From NCBI GenBank assembly GCA_029204225.1, contig CM055097.1:39053106-39117105 (forward strand): DNA of 64,000 nucleotides. The letters run 5' to 3'. Shown piece after piece: positions 1-10,847 of the stretch. Under the pieces are notes generated by a model. The model did no database searches. It was not told where the DNA came from and saw only the letters and a list, made by a program, of their open reading frames with translations. Positions within the stretch are counted from its first letter, which is position 1. Each line of letters opens with the position of its first letter. Made by a program: the position numbers and the translations under genes. Source of the stretch: Diphasiastrum complanatum (Eukaryota > Streptophyta > Lycopodiopsida > Lycopodiales > Lycopodiaceae).

Positions 1-1
1 A

Positions 2-1213
2 GATTATCTTGGGAAAGGCCAAATTCAGACCAGTAGTTCACCATGGGCCTCACCAATCCTATTGGTGAAAAAGAAAGATGGGTCTATGTGTCTTTGCATA
101 GATTACAGAGCCCTCAATAAAGTCACAATTAAGAATAAATACCCTATGCCTCAGGCAGACGAGTTGTTTGATCAACTCGACGGGGCTAAGTTTTTCAGTA
201 AAATAGACCTCAGATCGGGATATCATCAAGTCCGTATTAAATCGAAAGATGTCTCGAAAACAGCTTTTAGGACTCGTCACGGTCATTATGAGTTTAAGGT
301 GATGCCATTTGGGCTCACAAATGCTCCAGCTACATTTATAACTTTGATGAACAGTGTCCTCACTCCATACTTGGGTAAGTTTGTAGTCGTATTTTTAGAT
401 GACATCCTCGTATACAGTAAAACGAGGAAGGAGCATCTAAAACACCTCAGAAAGGTGTTTCGACTGCTCAGAAAGCATAAGCTTTATGCTAAACAATCCA
501 AGTGTGAATTCTTTGTTGAAGAAGTAGCATATTTGGGTCACATTATCTCGTCAGATGGGATTAAGATGGACCCGAATAAGGTTAAAGCCATACTCAGTTG
601 GCTGAGACCTCAGAATATTTTAGAACTTCAGATCTTTCTTGGTTTGGCGGGATATTACAAACGATTTGTCAAGGAATATGCTCAGATAGCAGTTCCCATG
701 ACAAATCTTCTTAAGGGGAAGGGAAAGGAGTTCATTTGGGAGTCCGCACAGCAGGAGAGCTTTGATGCTCTTAAAACAGCCTTAGCTACAGCACCAGTTC
801 TAAAGGTTGTCGACCCCAATCAACCATTTGTGGTCGAAACAGATGCTAGCGACTTTGCAGTAGGTGTTGTGCTAACTCAGAGTGGACGACCAGTTGCGTT
901 CGAGAGTAAAAAACTCGAGCCAGCTCAGACTAGGTACATTGCCTATGAAAAGGAACTCTTTTCTATAGTCCATGCCCTTAAGACTTGGAGGCATTATTTG
1001 TATGGTGCCAACTTTGAGGTCCTGACAGACCATGAGAGTCTCAGATACCTTTGCAATCAACCTGAGCTTAGAGGTCGGAAAGCTCGTTGGGCAGAGTTGA
1101 TGCAAGAGTTTGACATGTCTATCAGATATAGACGTGGAAAATTCAATACAGTAGCAGATGCCCTTAGTAGAATGCCTATGATAAACGAGCTGAGTTTTAC
1201 TCGAGATTCGTAA
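2..1213 (+). pseudogene. Gypsy reverse transcriptase plus RNase H
   Basis: The frame is open from the first bases of the window, so the protein start is missing; the first internal Met is at 62. The RT motifs [43 protein letters not shown] and the catalytic FLDD box (about residue 120 from the internal Met) are all present. RNase H follows with [31 protein letters not shown] and TDHESLRYL, and the segment ends with VADALSRMP. This part looks intact; the TAA at 1,211-1,213 is in the linker before integrase, so it is a lesion in a polyprotein that should continue. Confidence 0.92.
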
Positions 1214-1229
1214 TGAGTTACTCGAGTCC

Positions 1230-2080
1230 TTGAGAGGGAAATGCCATCATGATGCATTCTTCTCTACTATCTGGAACTCAGTCCAGAGCAGACTGTTACA
1301 GACTCCAGAACCAGTTCCCGAGGCTGGTGCCAGTTCATCCAAGAATAAGGCAGCTTCCGTTGAGGATGATGATGAGTCCGAGTATATGTCGTCAGATGAC
1401 GTTGAGGATTCTGAGCCTGTATTACCCAAGCAAACCCCAGTGGTTGAGGGTCAGTTGACTCAAGGATTCAAATGGAAACAGTATTCCATTCAGGATGAGT
1501 ACTTGCTCTATAGAGATAGAGTACGTGTCCCCAATTCAGAGGATTATAGGCAGCAGGTCCTATATGAATGTCATGACAATCCTAGTGCGGACACCCAAGC
1601 ATACAGAAGACCTATGAGCTTCTTCGTAGGCAATTTTTCTGGCCCAATATGAAAAAGGACGTCCACCAGTATGTAACCAGTTGCCAGAAATGTCAAGTAA
1701 ACAAAGCAGAGCGTTTAAAGGCAGGAGGGTTGTTGCATCGCTTAGAAATACCAGGTGGTAAATGGGAGAGTATCTCCATAGATTTTATAGTAGGCCTGCC
1801 TGAAACCCAAAAGGGCATTGACGCTATATGGGTCAGAGTTGACCGTCTGACCAAAATGGCTCATTTCATTCCGACCAAAACAACCGTTAGAGCTCCAGAG
1901 TTAGCGAGGTTGTTTGTAGACAGGCTATTTAAATTGTACGGTCTACCTTCCGGCATAGTCAGCGACCGGGATAGTAAGTTTACTGGAAATTTTTGGAGGG
2001 CAGTATCCCATCATCTCCATACTAAACTTAATATGAGTACCGCCGACCATCCACAGACGGACGTCAAACAGAGAGGGTAA
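1230..2080 (+). pseudogene. Gypsy integrase: zinc finger and catalytic core, frameshifted
   Basis: The linker and the damaged N-terminal HHCC zinc finger (YECHDNPS at 1,560 and CQKCQVNKAE at 1,680) sit in two different frames that meet near 1,650. The core then reads SIDFIVGLPETQKG, DRLTKMAHFIP and GIVSDRDSKFTGNFW, so the two catalytic Asp positions are visible. A further frameshift near 2,070 ends this frame before the catalytic Glu region. DNA strand transfer activity is not expected. Confidence 0.85.
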
Positions 2081-2725
2081 ATCAGGTGCTGGAGGATATG
2101 CTTTGTGCATACGTCAGCAAGAAGCAGACTAATTGGGAGGAGTATCTCTCGATATTAGAGTTTGCTTACTACAGTACCAAACATTCAGCCACGGGATAGT
2201 CCATTTATGCTGATGTACGGTTTTCAGCCACGCTCACCCACAGTTGTAGGGTTTAAACAAGAAAAAGTTGAAGCAGTCAGAAACTTTTTAGAGGACCTAA
2301 ACCAGATGATAGAACATGCTAAGCGTAGCATCAGGCAGTCCCAGGATCGAGCCAGGCATTATGCAGATCCACACAGACGGGATGTGCAGTTCTCCACTGG
2401 TGAGAAAGTCTACTTGAGAGTCCCAGTCGACTCTAAAACCCTCAAATCAGAAGTGTGTGCTAAGTTGTCTCCAAGGTATTGTGGTCCCTTTACCATCAGT
2501 AGGAGACTAGGCGAGGTCACCTATGAACTAGAACTCCCACACAGCAGTAAGGTTATTCCAGTCTTTCATGTAAGTCAGTTACGAAAAGCCTTAACCAGAT
2601 CAGAAAATCTGGTAGGCGACAGTGTTCTAGTTCTCCCATTGGATCCTCAGCAACCTCCACATGAACCAGAGGAGATTCTTGATAGTAGAGAGACGCAGAC
2701 TCGTCATACTCTATACCGAGAGTAA
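2081..2725 (+). pseudogene. Gypsy integrase C-terminal part
   Basis: After the frameshift the integrase continues in another frame (ERVNQVLEDM at 2,078) to about 2,190, where a second shift leads into SPFMLMYGFQPRSP. The C-terminal domain follows, with DPHRRDVQFSTGEKVYLRV and KLSPRYCGPFTI, then VIPVFHVSQLRKAL, the usual end of the gypsy integrase. No chromodomain is evident. It stops at TAA 2,723-2,725. Confidence 0.82.
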
Positions 2726-3277
2726 TAGAAGCAAAAATACTCTAATTGGTTGGTTGTTGAGTGTTGATTTCAAGGCCGCTCACTGTGAAGTTGCAGGTTT
2801 ATGCTTCATTTTCCAGCAACCTAACAGTTTGTTTGCAGGGTTAGGAGCCTGTACAGCCATTCTGGAGGATGGTTGGCTTCAGATTTGATGGCTATTTGCT
2901 ACAGTATTTGTCATAACCTGCAAAACTAGGTTTTCTGAAAAAATTTGGCAACATAACGGCCGTTTTTCAAGCACAGTGATAGCAAAAACCCTGTAAATCT
3001 TGTTTTTAACCTTTGCTTATGCTAGAAACAAGGAAATGAAAGCTATGGCAACTGTAAAACACTAGTAGAGCAATTTTAATCTGTAAAAACCAGCAGAGGT
3101 TATGGGCTCATTGCTTCCTGCAACATAAACCTTCAAAAAACTAAAGGAAACTCAAAAATTTTGAAGCCTGGAAACCGCTGGAAATCCGCCATCTGCTTGC
3201 CTGCAGACCTGCATGATTTATGCTCTCTTGGATAAGAGGATGATGGGCGTTCTTACTGCCCTCATTAACCACAGGAA

Positions 3278-3279
<2 letters not shown>

Positions 3280-3336
<57 letters not shown>
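3280..3336. repeat. (CT)n microsatellite
   Basis: A pure CT dinucleotide tract of about 56 bp. Unlike the other long CT tracts in this window it is not preceded by the LINE 3'-end hairpin. Confidence 0.95.
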
Positions 3337-3338
<2 letters not shown>

Positions 3339-3444
3339 CGGAAAACCTGCTAGCTCCACGCTGTTCGAGCAAAGAGGGAAGCCGATTTGCGCGATGGAGG
3401 TGGTCGTGTGCAATAGCCCGAGGGATGGAACACTAATGAATTTT

Positions 3445-3520
3445 TTGCATGCATGGCAACACTCCCGATGGCCAAAAACTTTAAGTAAAGTGGCCATCGG
3501 GAGTGTTGCCATGCATGCAA
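3445..3520. repeat. Perfect 30-bp inverted repeat with 16-bp spacer
   Basis: The left arm (3,445-3,474, starting TTGCATGCATGGCAACACTC) is an exact reverse complement of the right arm (3,491-3,520). A transcript from either strand would fold into a long perfect hairpin. The absence of mismatches implies recent origin or active maintenance. Confidence 0.95.
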
Positions 3521-3887
3521 GTGGTGTAGGTGTGGTTGTTTGGGGGGGGGGTGGGTGGGTTAGGCTAGTGTTGATTTTTTGAGTTTTTTTTGAAAGCATG
3601 GGGTTTTTCTTTCTTGTAGTAGGTTTTTCAGTTTTAAAAACTGATGTTTTAATTTTGCAGTTGTTATATAAGTTAATAGTTATTAATGAATTTTCGGTGC
3701 AGTGATGTTTCATTCCGGTTTTGTATTGTTTAAGTACCCATTTGCCAATTCATTGGTATAATTTGTTAATGAAAGCAAGTACGGTCTAAAAATTGATTTT
3801 TAAAGACATTGCTTAGTTTAGCAAATATTACCCATAATGAATGCGTTAACTGAACGATTTTTTTTTTAATTTTCAGTTGGCAAGCAA

Positions 3888-4779
3888 ATGGATACTGGTG
3901 AAATTTTGGAGGGGGGTGCTACCGAGATTCACCCGGCATCACCAGGAAGTGATGGGGGAAATACGGAGATTCAGCAAGCCTCACCCGGCAGTGATGACAC
4001 CCTAGACTCGGAAAAACTGTTGCAAACCTTAGGCAAGGCAGTTTTAGAACTTCATCAGAGCAATAAACAACGGGATAAACAAATGCAAAATCAATCAACT
4101 ACAAGCTATTAACTCTAACAACTTGGGCTACCAACCGGAAATTTTTTTCGGCGATAAAAAGTTTAAACGCCCGGAAGTTGTTGAAGACTGGTTAAATCGT
4201 TGGACAAGCTATTTTAGCTTGCACGACGTCCCAGAGGATAAACGAATATCATTGGTTCTATTGTTTCTAGAAGGTAAAGCCTCTTCTTGGTGGAGAGAAC
4301 TTTCCACGAAACCAGTGACTTGGGCTGGATTCCTGACGGAATTCCGGAAAGCTTTTGTCACGATAGACGATTCCGAGCGGTATATTCGGTTTATCAACTG
4401 CAAAATGGGCAGCCGAGAACTGGATAGTTATGTCCAAGAGTTCTTGGACTCTTTGGCCAAGGTGCCGCTATTTGATCCTAAGTTAGCACAGTGGCAATTT
4501 ATTGCCGGACTACCAGCTGACTATCAAAATGAATGCAAACGAAATATCCTTAACTCACTAGAGGATGCTATCCGTGTGGCGAAAGCCTATGATAGTACAG
4601 TTGTTGCATCACGAAAAAGCGTGCACGGCCAAACGGCCCTAAAACCCAAGCAAGAAAAAACTAACAAGCGTAAGAAGCAGTTTTTTGACGAGCTGGAAGC
4701 AAAAGCGTACCAACAATCAAAGATGAAGAAGAATAAGAAAAAATTAGTGGTAAAAGACAGCACGGTTGGCGGCACTTAA
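3888..4779 (+). pseudogene. Ty3/gypsy gag (capsid) with a frameshift
   Basis: The first frame starts with ATG at 3,888 (MDTGEILEGGATEIHP) and ends with TAA at 4,112. The capsid continues in another frame from 4,123 with FFGDKKFKRPEVVEDWLNRW, then LLFLEGKASSWWREL and EFRKAFV, the retrotransposon gag signature, and a Lys-rich end near 4,730. It would form the structural particle. No CCHC knuckle is seen after it. The shift near 4,112 breaks the protein. Its neighbours downstream are a protease fragment and a joined integrase fragment, indicating an internal deletion. Confidence 0.85.
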
Positions 4780-4979
4780 ACAGAATCTGTGTTTCCTCTC
4801 CAATAAACCCGGGCAGCGTGCCAAATAGTGCCCCGAACGGAAAGCAAAGTCGTCAAGTTTCATGACTGTGGATTTACCGGCAGGTAAATTGGAAGTTAAT
4901 TTGTTGAATAATTGTGACTATACTTGTAACTTTAGTGCACTCTCTTGCAAGCCTAATGAATTGTTTCGTGTGAGAGGCA

Positions 4980-5395
4980 ATGAATGTGCTATTTGATTCA
5001 GGTAGTACTCACAAATTTTTGAATGCTCGACTTGTGCAGAAGCTCCGAGTGCCCACCATGGCTAGTGATCACTGTTACGTGGTCCGTCTTGCCTCAGGGT
5101 CGGACCCTGAGATTTGGGATGTTAAAGTCTCGAACTTAGAGCTTCGGATGCAGGACTATGTTGAGCCGTTGGATTTCCAAGGCTTCTGATTTAGCTCAGA
5201 TATTTGTAGAGCGTCAGTTTAGGCTTTACGGATTACCAAGTGATATTGTAAGCGATCACGATCCGTAGTTCACCGGTCACTTTTGGTCGGCCGTATTCGC
5301 TAAACTAGGGACGACACTAAGCTTGGGTTCTTCTGATCATCCTGAGATGGATGGCGAAGTCAGCAGCATCTATCGAGACCACCTCCAGGCATTAT
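4980..5395 (+). pseudogene. Gypsy protease fragment joined to integrase fragment
   Basis: The aspartic protease motif LFDSGSTHKFLNARL starts at 4,986. Near 5,185 the sequence jumps to an integrase-core piece, IFVERQFRLYGLPSDIVSDH, followed by FTGHFWSAVFAKLGTTLSL and a stop at the position after DHDP. The whole RT and RNase H region is missing, so this is an internally deleted gypsy copy rather than a polyprotein that was ever functional in this form. Confidence 0.8.
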
Positions 5396-5399
5396 CCCA

Positions 5400-5613
5400 T
5401 CACATCTTTCTTTCATAGCAATAATACTTGATGACACGGAGTTATATCATTATCTTAGTCGCAGCATTAGAGCTACTTTATGTTCATATTATAGTAGATT
5501 GGCATTTCATTTCTTTTCTGTTACAAAGACGTTTCATACACTCCCAATGTACCACATGCTTGACATGTACTTTTTTTCGTCTTATATGCCTATTGGCATG
5601 GAAAGACAATAAT

Positions 5614-5691
<78 letters not shown>
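5400..5691 (+). mobile_element. 5'-truncated LINE 3' end with (CT)n tail
   Basis: Only the 3' end of the LINE family is present. It carries the conserved terminal block (TTTCATACACTCCCAATG, then CTTGACATGTAC) and the hairpin ATGCC-TATT-GGCAT at 5,586-5,599. AAGACAATAATAAAAT follows and then CT repeats to 5,691. The left limit is uncertain. The insertion joins a gypsy remnant on one side and a hAT remnant on the other. Confidence 0.75.
5586..5599 (+). promoter_or_regulatory. LINE 3'-terminal hairpin, copy 1
   Basis: A five-pair stem ATGCC/GGCAT closes the four-base loop TATT, about 19 bases before the CT tract. It is homologous in position to hairpins at 29,550, 29,731, 34,844, 49,227 and 51,209. 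Confidence 0.75.
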
Positions 5692-5693
<2 letters not shown>

Positions 5694-6550
5694 GGTGTTG
5701 TCGTCCATCACACAGGCCTAAAGCGCCTCGCCGACGTAGTCCATGAACTCATATATGAGATCGAGAGCACCCCTCATGGTCTACTAGGCGCAACACATAA
5801 AAAATGGGTCCTAGTACCTCCACAAGCTCCGCTACCCTCTTTAAACATGGTGGTCTGGAAGTGGACAACATCTCTCGTGTGACCTCTGAAGTCCTGGAAG
5901 CCATCACTGGTCGTTATCCTCCGCAAAGGGTTACGTACTAGCAATAATCACTCCAGAACTACAAATTAGTAGGCAAAGCGGGTGGGTGTTTGGCTTCTTT
6001 AGATCCAAGTGCGAAAAAGGTGCAGAATAGGGCCAACATGCGCTTCTTCCTAGTGATGAGGCTAACCCCTGAGAAGTAATCTGCAACACAAACATCCAAC
6101 TAAGGATTCAGAGAATGGCTTAGGGGGGTCGTGAGCTAAGAGCAACACGCTAAGCACAAAAGATGGTAAGCTTGGCCAAGAAAATATCCATGGAAGTGCG
6201 CAGAGGTTGTGCACGAGGAGATCAATGCAATGTGCAGCAGATGGCGTCCACACAAGGCTGGGGTAGTCCCTCATCAGCATCACTCCCATCTACCTACAGT
6301 TCGTGGCATTGTTTGTGGCAACTTGAACCACATGCTCAGTCCCAATATCAACAACTATAGCGTGATTGCCTTGTAGATGAGGTCGCCTGTGATGACTGCA
6401 CCACCTCAAGTGGCATCCATGCCACGCATCAAGACTGTGGCAAGCGGGCAAGAGACTAGGATATCGATGACAGATCGCCAACGAATGTCGGCGGTCCATC
6501 CATTCTCTATCTCGAGCATCCATATCTGCCAAAAAAGAAAACATCATTCA
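5692..6550 (-). pseudogene. Decayed hAT transposase (DUF659-type, C-terminal half)
   Basis: Reading the minus strand from 6,420 downward gives a piece like VVQVATNNATNC, then YPSLVWTPSAAHCIDLLVHN followed by LPWI (6,260-6,170), a signature of plant hAT-like transposases. Further on, around 5,840-5,715, ELVEVLGPIFYVLRLVDHEG, then IYEFMD and VGEAL in another frame, resembles the region before the dimerisation domain. Stops and frameshifts are frequent. BED-type fragments at 38.1 and 52.1 kb could come from the same family. Confidence 0.65.
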
Positions 6551-6820
6551 GTACACATATGCAAAGACTACATTTATTTCACTTTGGGACAATTCAAGGT
6601 ATCTTTGCACCAGTTTTAGATTTGAGATGGGCCATTTCTAAGGGTATCCCTAGGAACCTTAGTTGTCGAGATGCTTTACGTTGTAGGGCCAAGCTATGAG
6701 GTTCTAAAATTTATATGGATGATAAGGCCTTGTAGGAAGCTCAAGTGACAGGTAGATGTGTTCTCTACAAGGATGGCTGAATCCAATATATACATAAATA
6801 CACCTAAAGATCCAAAGAAA

Positions 6821-6862
6821 TAGGGAATTGGGGCGCCCGGCATTGGGAGCATACTAGGCCCC
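6821..6862 (+). promoter_or_regulatory. LINE ORF1/ORF2 junction: TAG plus GC hairpin, copy a
   Basis: TAG is followed by a 6-base spacer (GGAATT) and a fold that begins GGGGCGCCCGG and closes with GGCCCC at 6,857-6,862. The same TAG, spacer and GGGG...CCCC layout occurs at 26,084, 31,123 and 50,039. In this decayed copy the TAG is no longer in the ORF1 frame. Confidence 0.55.
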
Positions 6863-7206
6863 ATTCATGTCGCTTGCAAAATTGGCGTTTGGAACTATCA
6901 TGGCATGCATTCATCATCTATTGCTAGTGCTCCGATTGATTTTATGGGTGAGAGCGATCTATTACTCTTCATGGAGACTCATGAGTTAAAAGAGAGAATT
7001 ACCTACTATCCTAGGTTACAGATGGGACTTGGTCTATCGACATGAGATGAGATCTGCTGGTGGTAGAGGTTCAGGAGGGGTTGCATGCTTATACAAAAAG
7101 TCACTACACCTTATCCTTGATTCATGAAGCATGATGAGCATTCACAATACATTTCATTCCATATTGATGGATATAGCAATGATTTAGAAATAGACATCTT
7201 TGTTGT

Positions 7207-7649
7207 AGTTACGAATAGAGCCACAGCTGATCTAGAGCTAGGCTATGAAAGCATCACATAAGCAAGACTTAAGCTATGAAAGCAACACATAAGCAAGACT
7301 TAACCCTAGAAAGCAGAAAAGAGAGAGATTAAGGAGGCTAAAGAGAGAGATCAATATCATCAGCTGAATAACAAATGACACAGTTTCCCTACTTATAGCC
7401 AAGAGGAAGCCCTAAAAGGAAGCTTCCGGTGGCTAGGGCCCAACTGGGAGGGAAAATAGTGCGCCCTCCAAGAACACCCCCACTCTCCAGTAATATGTCC
7501 AAATGGCCTAATAATGAATAATAAGGCCAAAGCCCAACCATATAGTCTAAGTGTCACTAATGAATAAAAAAGGGCCCAAGGCCTGCTTATGCATAGAGTA
7601 AAATAAATGTAAATGGACGCGGCGAATGTAATGAGCCGAGTCCATAACT
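7207..7649 (-). repeat. 3' LTR of the chromovirus derivative
   Basis: 443 bp. In element orientation it begins AGTTATGGACTCGGC and ends GGCTCTATTCGTAACT, closely matching the LTR at 18,142-18,590. The ends are AGTTA and TAACT rather than TG and CA. The inner edge is preceded by the purine-rich tract GTCGGGGAG. A roughly 30-bp unit containing CTTAAGTCTTGCTTATGTG is repeated near the 3' end. Confidence 0.85.
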
Positions 7650-7739
7650 CTCCCCGACACACAAAAAAAAGACCCAACTGCCGAAAAGAAACTAGATCAA
7701 ACAACAACAAGCCCTAGTGCATCAACAACTAGAGTAGCA

Positions 7740-8040
7740 TCTGATGTAGAGGAATCAACAAGTATCCCGATCCGCAAGTGATGTTGTATGATAAAAGACA
7801 TCAATAGGCTCCCATGTGGCCTCCTCAACAGGACGACCATCGAACTGGACCAAAAATTGAATCTGCCGGCAACATCGACTATGATGAAGGCGAACCTGGT
7901 GAATGGCAGCTGGTAAGAAAGGGAACAGCTCAGGATCAACATCATGGCGACGAAGGGAACATCTCGGCCGCGTCATCTGAAACCAAGCAATATGGAACAA
8001 CCAGGAATGCCAAGGAACCAGAAGAAGATCAAGCAGCAAC
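7740..8040 (-). pseudogene. Chromodomain-like C-terminus of chromovirus polyprotein
   Basis: On the minus strand ELFPFLPAAIHQVRLHHSR, then IQFLVQFDGRPVEEATWEPI and DVFYH lie at 7,930-7,785, matching the 16-18 kb copy. This is the chromodomain-type tail that directs integration to particular chromatin in chromoviruses. It is joined upstream to a Leu/Gly-rich repetitive filler (8,040-8,420, recurring YLGIPG) instead of integrase. The filler marks the deletion scar. Confidence 0.78.
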
Positions 8041-8325
8041 CAGGAATGCCAAGGTATTCGTAATGCCCAAGATAGTAGAGGATCAGCCCAAAAGATAGGG
8101 ACATCATACCAAGGTATCCAAAAAGCCCGAGAAGGTACACGTAACCATCAACCATATGTGCGAACTCAGTGATATAGGTTCCCCAAGAAAAGATAGCAGC
8201 ATCGGAAGACCAGCACCACGGAGTAGGAACATAAGCAGGATGACAGGCACGCTGTAGTAGCATGGAAAAGCAAGCGATATGCCAGGAAACATGGATCATA
8301 AAGAGATCATCCTGACAAAGGATAG

Positions 8326-9459
8326 CTAAAATGGAGAAATGTGGACCAGCATGGTCAAAAGCCCAAGGTATCCATAAGGCCCATGAATGAGAAGTAGCCC
8401 TAGATAAGTAATAGTGACCATCTCGCAAATATCCTCGGATGGAAAATGTGTAACGGTTAGGGCCAAAGGCGCATGAATCATGTAAGGAACCGTAGAAATA
8501 TCATGAGGCGGTTCACAAACCTCAAGCAGAGATCCATGGAGTAAAGCGAAAGAAGATACAACTTGATCACCAATAGCGAGGGAACCATCAAACGTGGACC
8601 CGTGAAGAACCCCATAGAAATCAGCAGGAACATCAGCCATAACGGACTCAAGAGATGGAGATATAGAGACCAATGGAGAAGATACTGCACCAACCATCGA
8701 ACCAGGATGGCTATCTGAGGTATGCGCAAAAGCAATAGTAGAAACACCACCAACGGCCTGAATATCAATGAAACCAGGAATGACCACTGAATACAATATC
8801 TGTGAATCAAGGCATATAGGCACAAGGCACACAGCAACAACCTGTAAATCTGAAGGAGCATCAACCTGAGGAAGAGGACCCACGAATGGTGAAAGTGAAG
8901 CAGCAAGTGATGTACTCTGAATGGAAAGAAGAGCTACATCCTGAGCCTTTGGCAGGCTACGCATAAACCGCTTCCCAGTAACCAACTGATAGTCACCCTG
9001 GGAATCTATACCAGCAAGTGAATGATGCTGACCAACATGAGTAAAGGAAAGTGTCTGTTCAGAGAAATCCACAGCAACAGTACCAAGTGAAGAGAACCAG
9101 GCTGCACCAAAAATAATGTCATAGTACTTCAGAGAAATGATGTAGAAATTTGCCTCACTAGAAAAATCACCAATGCGATAATCCAAGCCCTAAATCATCT
9201 GAGAACTGGGAAAAGAATGGGAACGAGCAACCTCAACATTGAGAGGCTGGGAAGCAGGAACAGGTGTAGCACGAATCCTGGTGGAAATGTAACTGCTAAT
9301 AAATGAATGTGTACTGTCTGTATCCACTAAAGCAATATACTCTCGCCCCGCATCTAATAATATGATCCACAAATGGAACAACCTAAGTAGGCATAACAAC
9401 AAGAGCTGAAACCGTAGACCCATGAATAATATCGAAATAAGGAGCATAGGTGACAACAT
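8326..9459 (-). pseudogene. Chromovirus aspartic protease region
   Basis: The minus strand reads EYIALVDTDSTHSFISSYIS (9,360-9,290). The active-site triad Asp-Ser/Thr-Gly appears as DTD, a change expected to inactivate the enzyme. A stop follows at about 9,190, then LDYRIGDFSSEANFYI and YDIIFGAAWFSSLGTVAVDF, the second half of the protease fold. A 200-residue linker follows and ends at the deletion scar near 8,330. Confidence 0.78.
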
Positions 9460-9549
9460 CTATAGCATGGCAGTCAGGAACACAAGTAGCATCAAAGTAC
9501 TCAACAACAATATCAAAGCATGGAACAGCATCATCAATAGGTGAATAGC

Positions 9550-10698
9550 ATGCTATGTCAATATTAAGGACCATATCAGTCGCAACCTATATTGTGAATC
9601 AGCATCAATAGGAACCTGTAAATGTGACTCTGACTCACTATGGAATACAATGACGAGCTCAGGTAGATCAATAACTATCTCAAGTAAATCAGGCAACTCG
9701 CTCAAACTGTGTGATAAAGGATCCTGAAGGTCAGCGAACTCTGCAGACGTGTAACGTCGGACAAAAGCAAGTCGAGGGTCCACAATGCAAGGAACTGGAA
9801 CTGAAGGGGCAACTGTAGGGGTGGACATAGCGGGAAAAGATGAAGCAGAAGGACGAGGTCGGGAGAAGCGGGAAGGAAGGGTGTCAGAGTACTTGTGCTG
9901 TAAAGTACTGGCAAGAGATATCGCTTCAACAAGTGTGGGAGGACGGAAGGAAGAAACATCTTAACGTAAGGCACCACGAAGCCCAGCAATGTAACGAGAA
10001 ATAAGCTCAGTGGGCGGTAGATCTGTGAAAAGATAAGAAAGCTCCATAAGCTGATCTGTATAAGAAGCAAGATCACTGTTCTGAGTGAGACTACAGAATG
10101 TATCACGTTGGCGGTCGAGCCACTGAGGATCAATCATAGCATGACGGAGGTCACGGCGAAAAGTATGCCATAAATGGAGCCCTTCCCGATCAGGATCAGC
10201 TCTATAAACTCGCCACACGTGGCGGCACGTCCATCTAAATGTAAAGCAGCCAACTGGATCTTCTGAGGATCAGTCTTAGGGTAGATCTGAAAATATGTGT
10301 CAAGCTTAGCAAACCAATTTTCTAATAAGTTCTCGTCAGAGGAACCGGAATAGGTAGCAAGCTGTACCCTATCATGAAAGAGCAAAGTGTGGCTCAGGAA
10401 GTGGGGGACGTGAAAAGAAACCAGGAGGTGGGTTAGGTGGAATGAACGGTCCACCACCAGGCTGACTAGCAGAGGAAGATGGAAATCCAAATGGAGGGGG
10501 AGTCCCAAATGAAGGAAAAACAGGAGCTTTACCAGGACCATGAGGCTGTAAAGAATCAATCTTTGACTGAATAGTAGCAAAGCCGGTCATAACGGTATTG
10601 AAGCGAAGAACGAGGCCAGAAAGGGTCTCATCCATGCGACGAAACTGATCGGATAAGGTTTCCTGAGTAGTCTCACTCGGGGTAGGTGAATGTGCCAT
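9550..10698 (-). pseudogene. Chromovirus gag
   Basis: It starts with ATG at 10,698 (MAHSPTPSETTQETLSDQF). The first part is Pro/Gly-rich (PFIPPNPPPGFFSRPPLPEP). The capsid part reads LATYSGSSDENLLENWFAKL, then WHTFRRDLRHAM and LMELSYLFTDLPPTELISRY, typical of retrotransposon gag. Frame changes near 10,380 and 10,210 and a stop near 9,961 break it. The part after 9,960 continues to about 9,550 as a Ser/Pro-rich tail. No CCHC knuckle is obvious. Confidence 0.78.
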
Positions 10699-10847
10699 AA
10701 TGATAGTGGAAGGAATAGATGAAAACTTGAGAGAGCGGACTCTTGTCGTCACCCCAAATTAGTCTATTAAAACCACTATTATCACAACTAAGAACGGACA
10801 GCAATCAGCAAATGGAAAAAGTGAAAATGAAGGCTATAAAAATGCGC

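Larger units (their letters stand above)
1..2725 (+). mobile_element. Ty3/gypsy retrotransposon, pol half, 5' part outside window
   Basis: Reverse transcriptase, RNase H, integrase zinc finger, integrase core and integrase C-terminus follow in Ty3/gypsy order. Reading-frame changes near 1,213, 1,650, 2,070 and 2,190 break the polyprotein, so the copy is dead. It lies in the last, open-ended IleRS intron and is antisense to that gene. No LTR could be delimited downstream. Confidence 0.9.
2726..3887. other. Non-coding stretch between two gypsy fragments
   Basis: No coding similarity is seen. It holds a (CT)n tract (3,280-3,336), a perfect 30-bp hairpin (3,445-3,520), a G-rich run (3,541-3,558) and a TATA-like TTATATAAG at 3,663. 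A polypyrimidine-AG stretch (3,859-3,877) lies just before the gag ATG at 3,888. It could contain an LTR plus leader of the downstream gag element, but I could not find matching LTR ends. Confidence 0.5.

Noticed and set aside
3445-3520. Calling the perfect hairpin a microRNA gene
   Set aside because: Plant miRNA precursors usually contain mismatches, and there is no expression evidence; structure alone is not enough.
3141-3713. 190-codon minus-strand frame around the hairpin
   Set aside because: It runs through the CT tract and the hairpin, with no recognisable domain and biased composition.
5484-5721. Reading frames encoding long Ser-Leu or Arg-Glu runs across CT tracts (also at 24.5, 29.6, 34.9 and 49.3 kb)
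   Set aside because: They are translations of the CT microsatellites on either strand, not proteins.
8326-8906. Hydrophobic Leu-rich minus-strand frames that look like membrane proteins
   Set aside because: They are alternative frames of the protease linker and the repetitive deletion filler.
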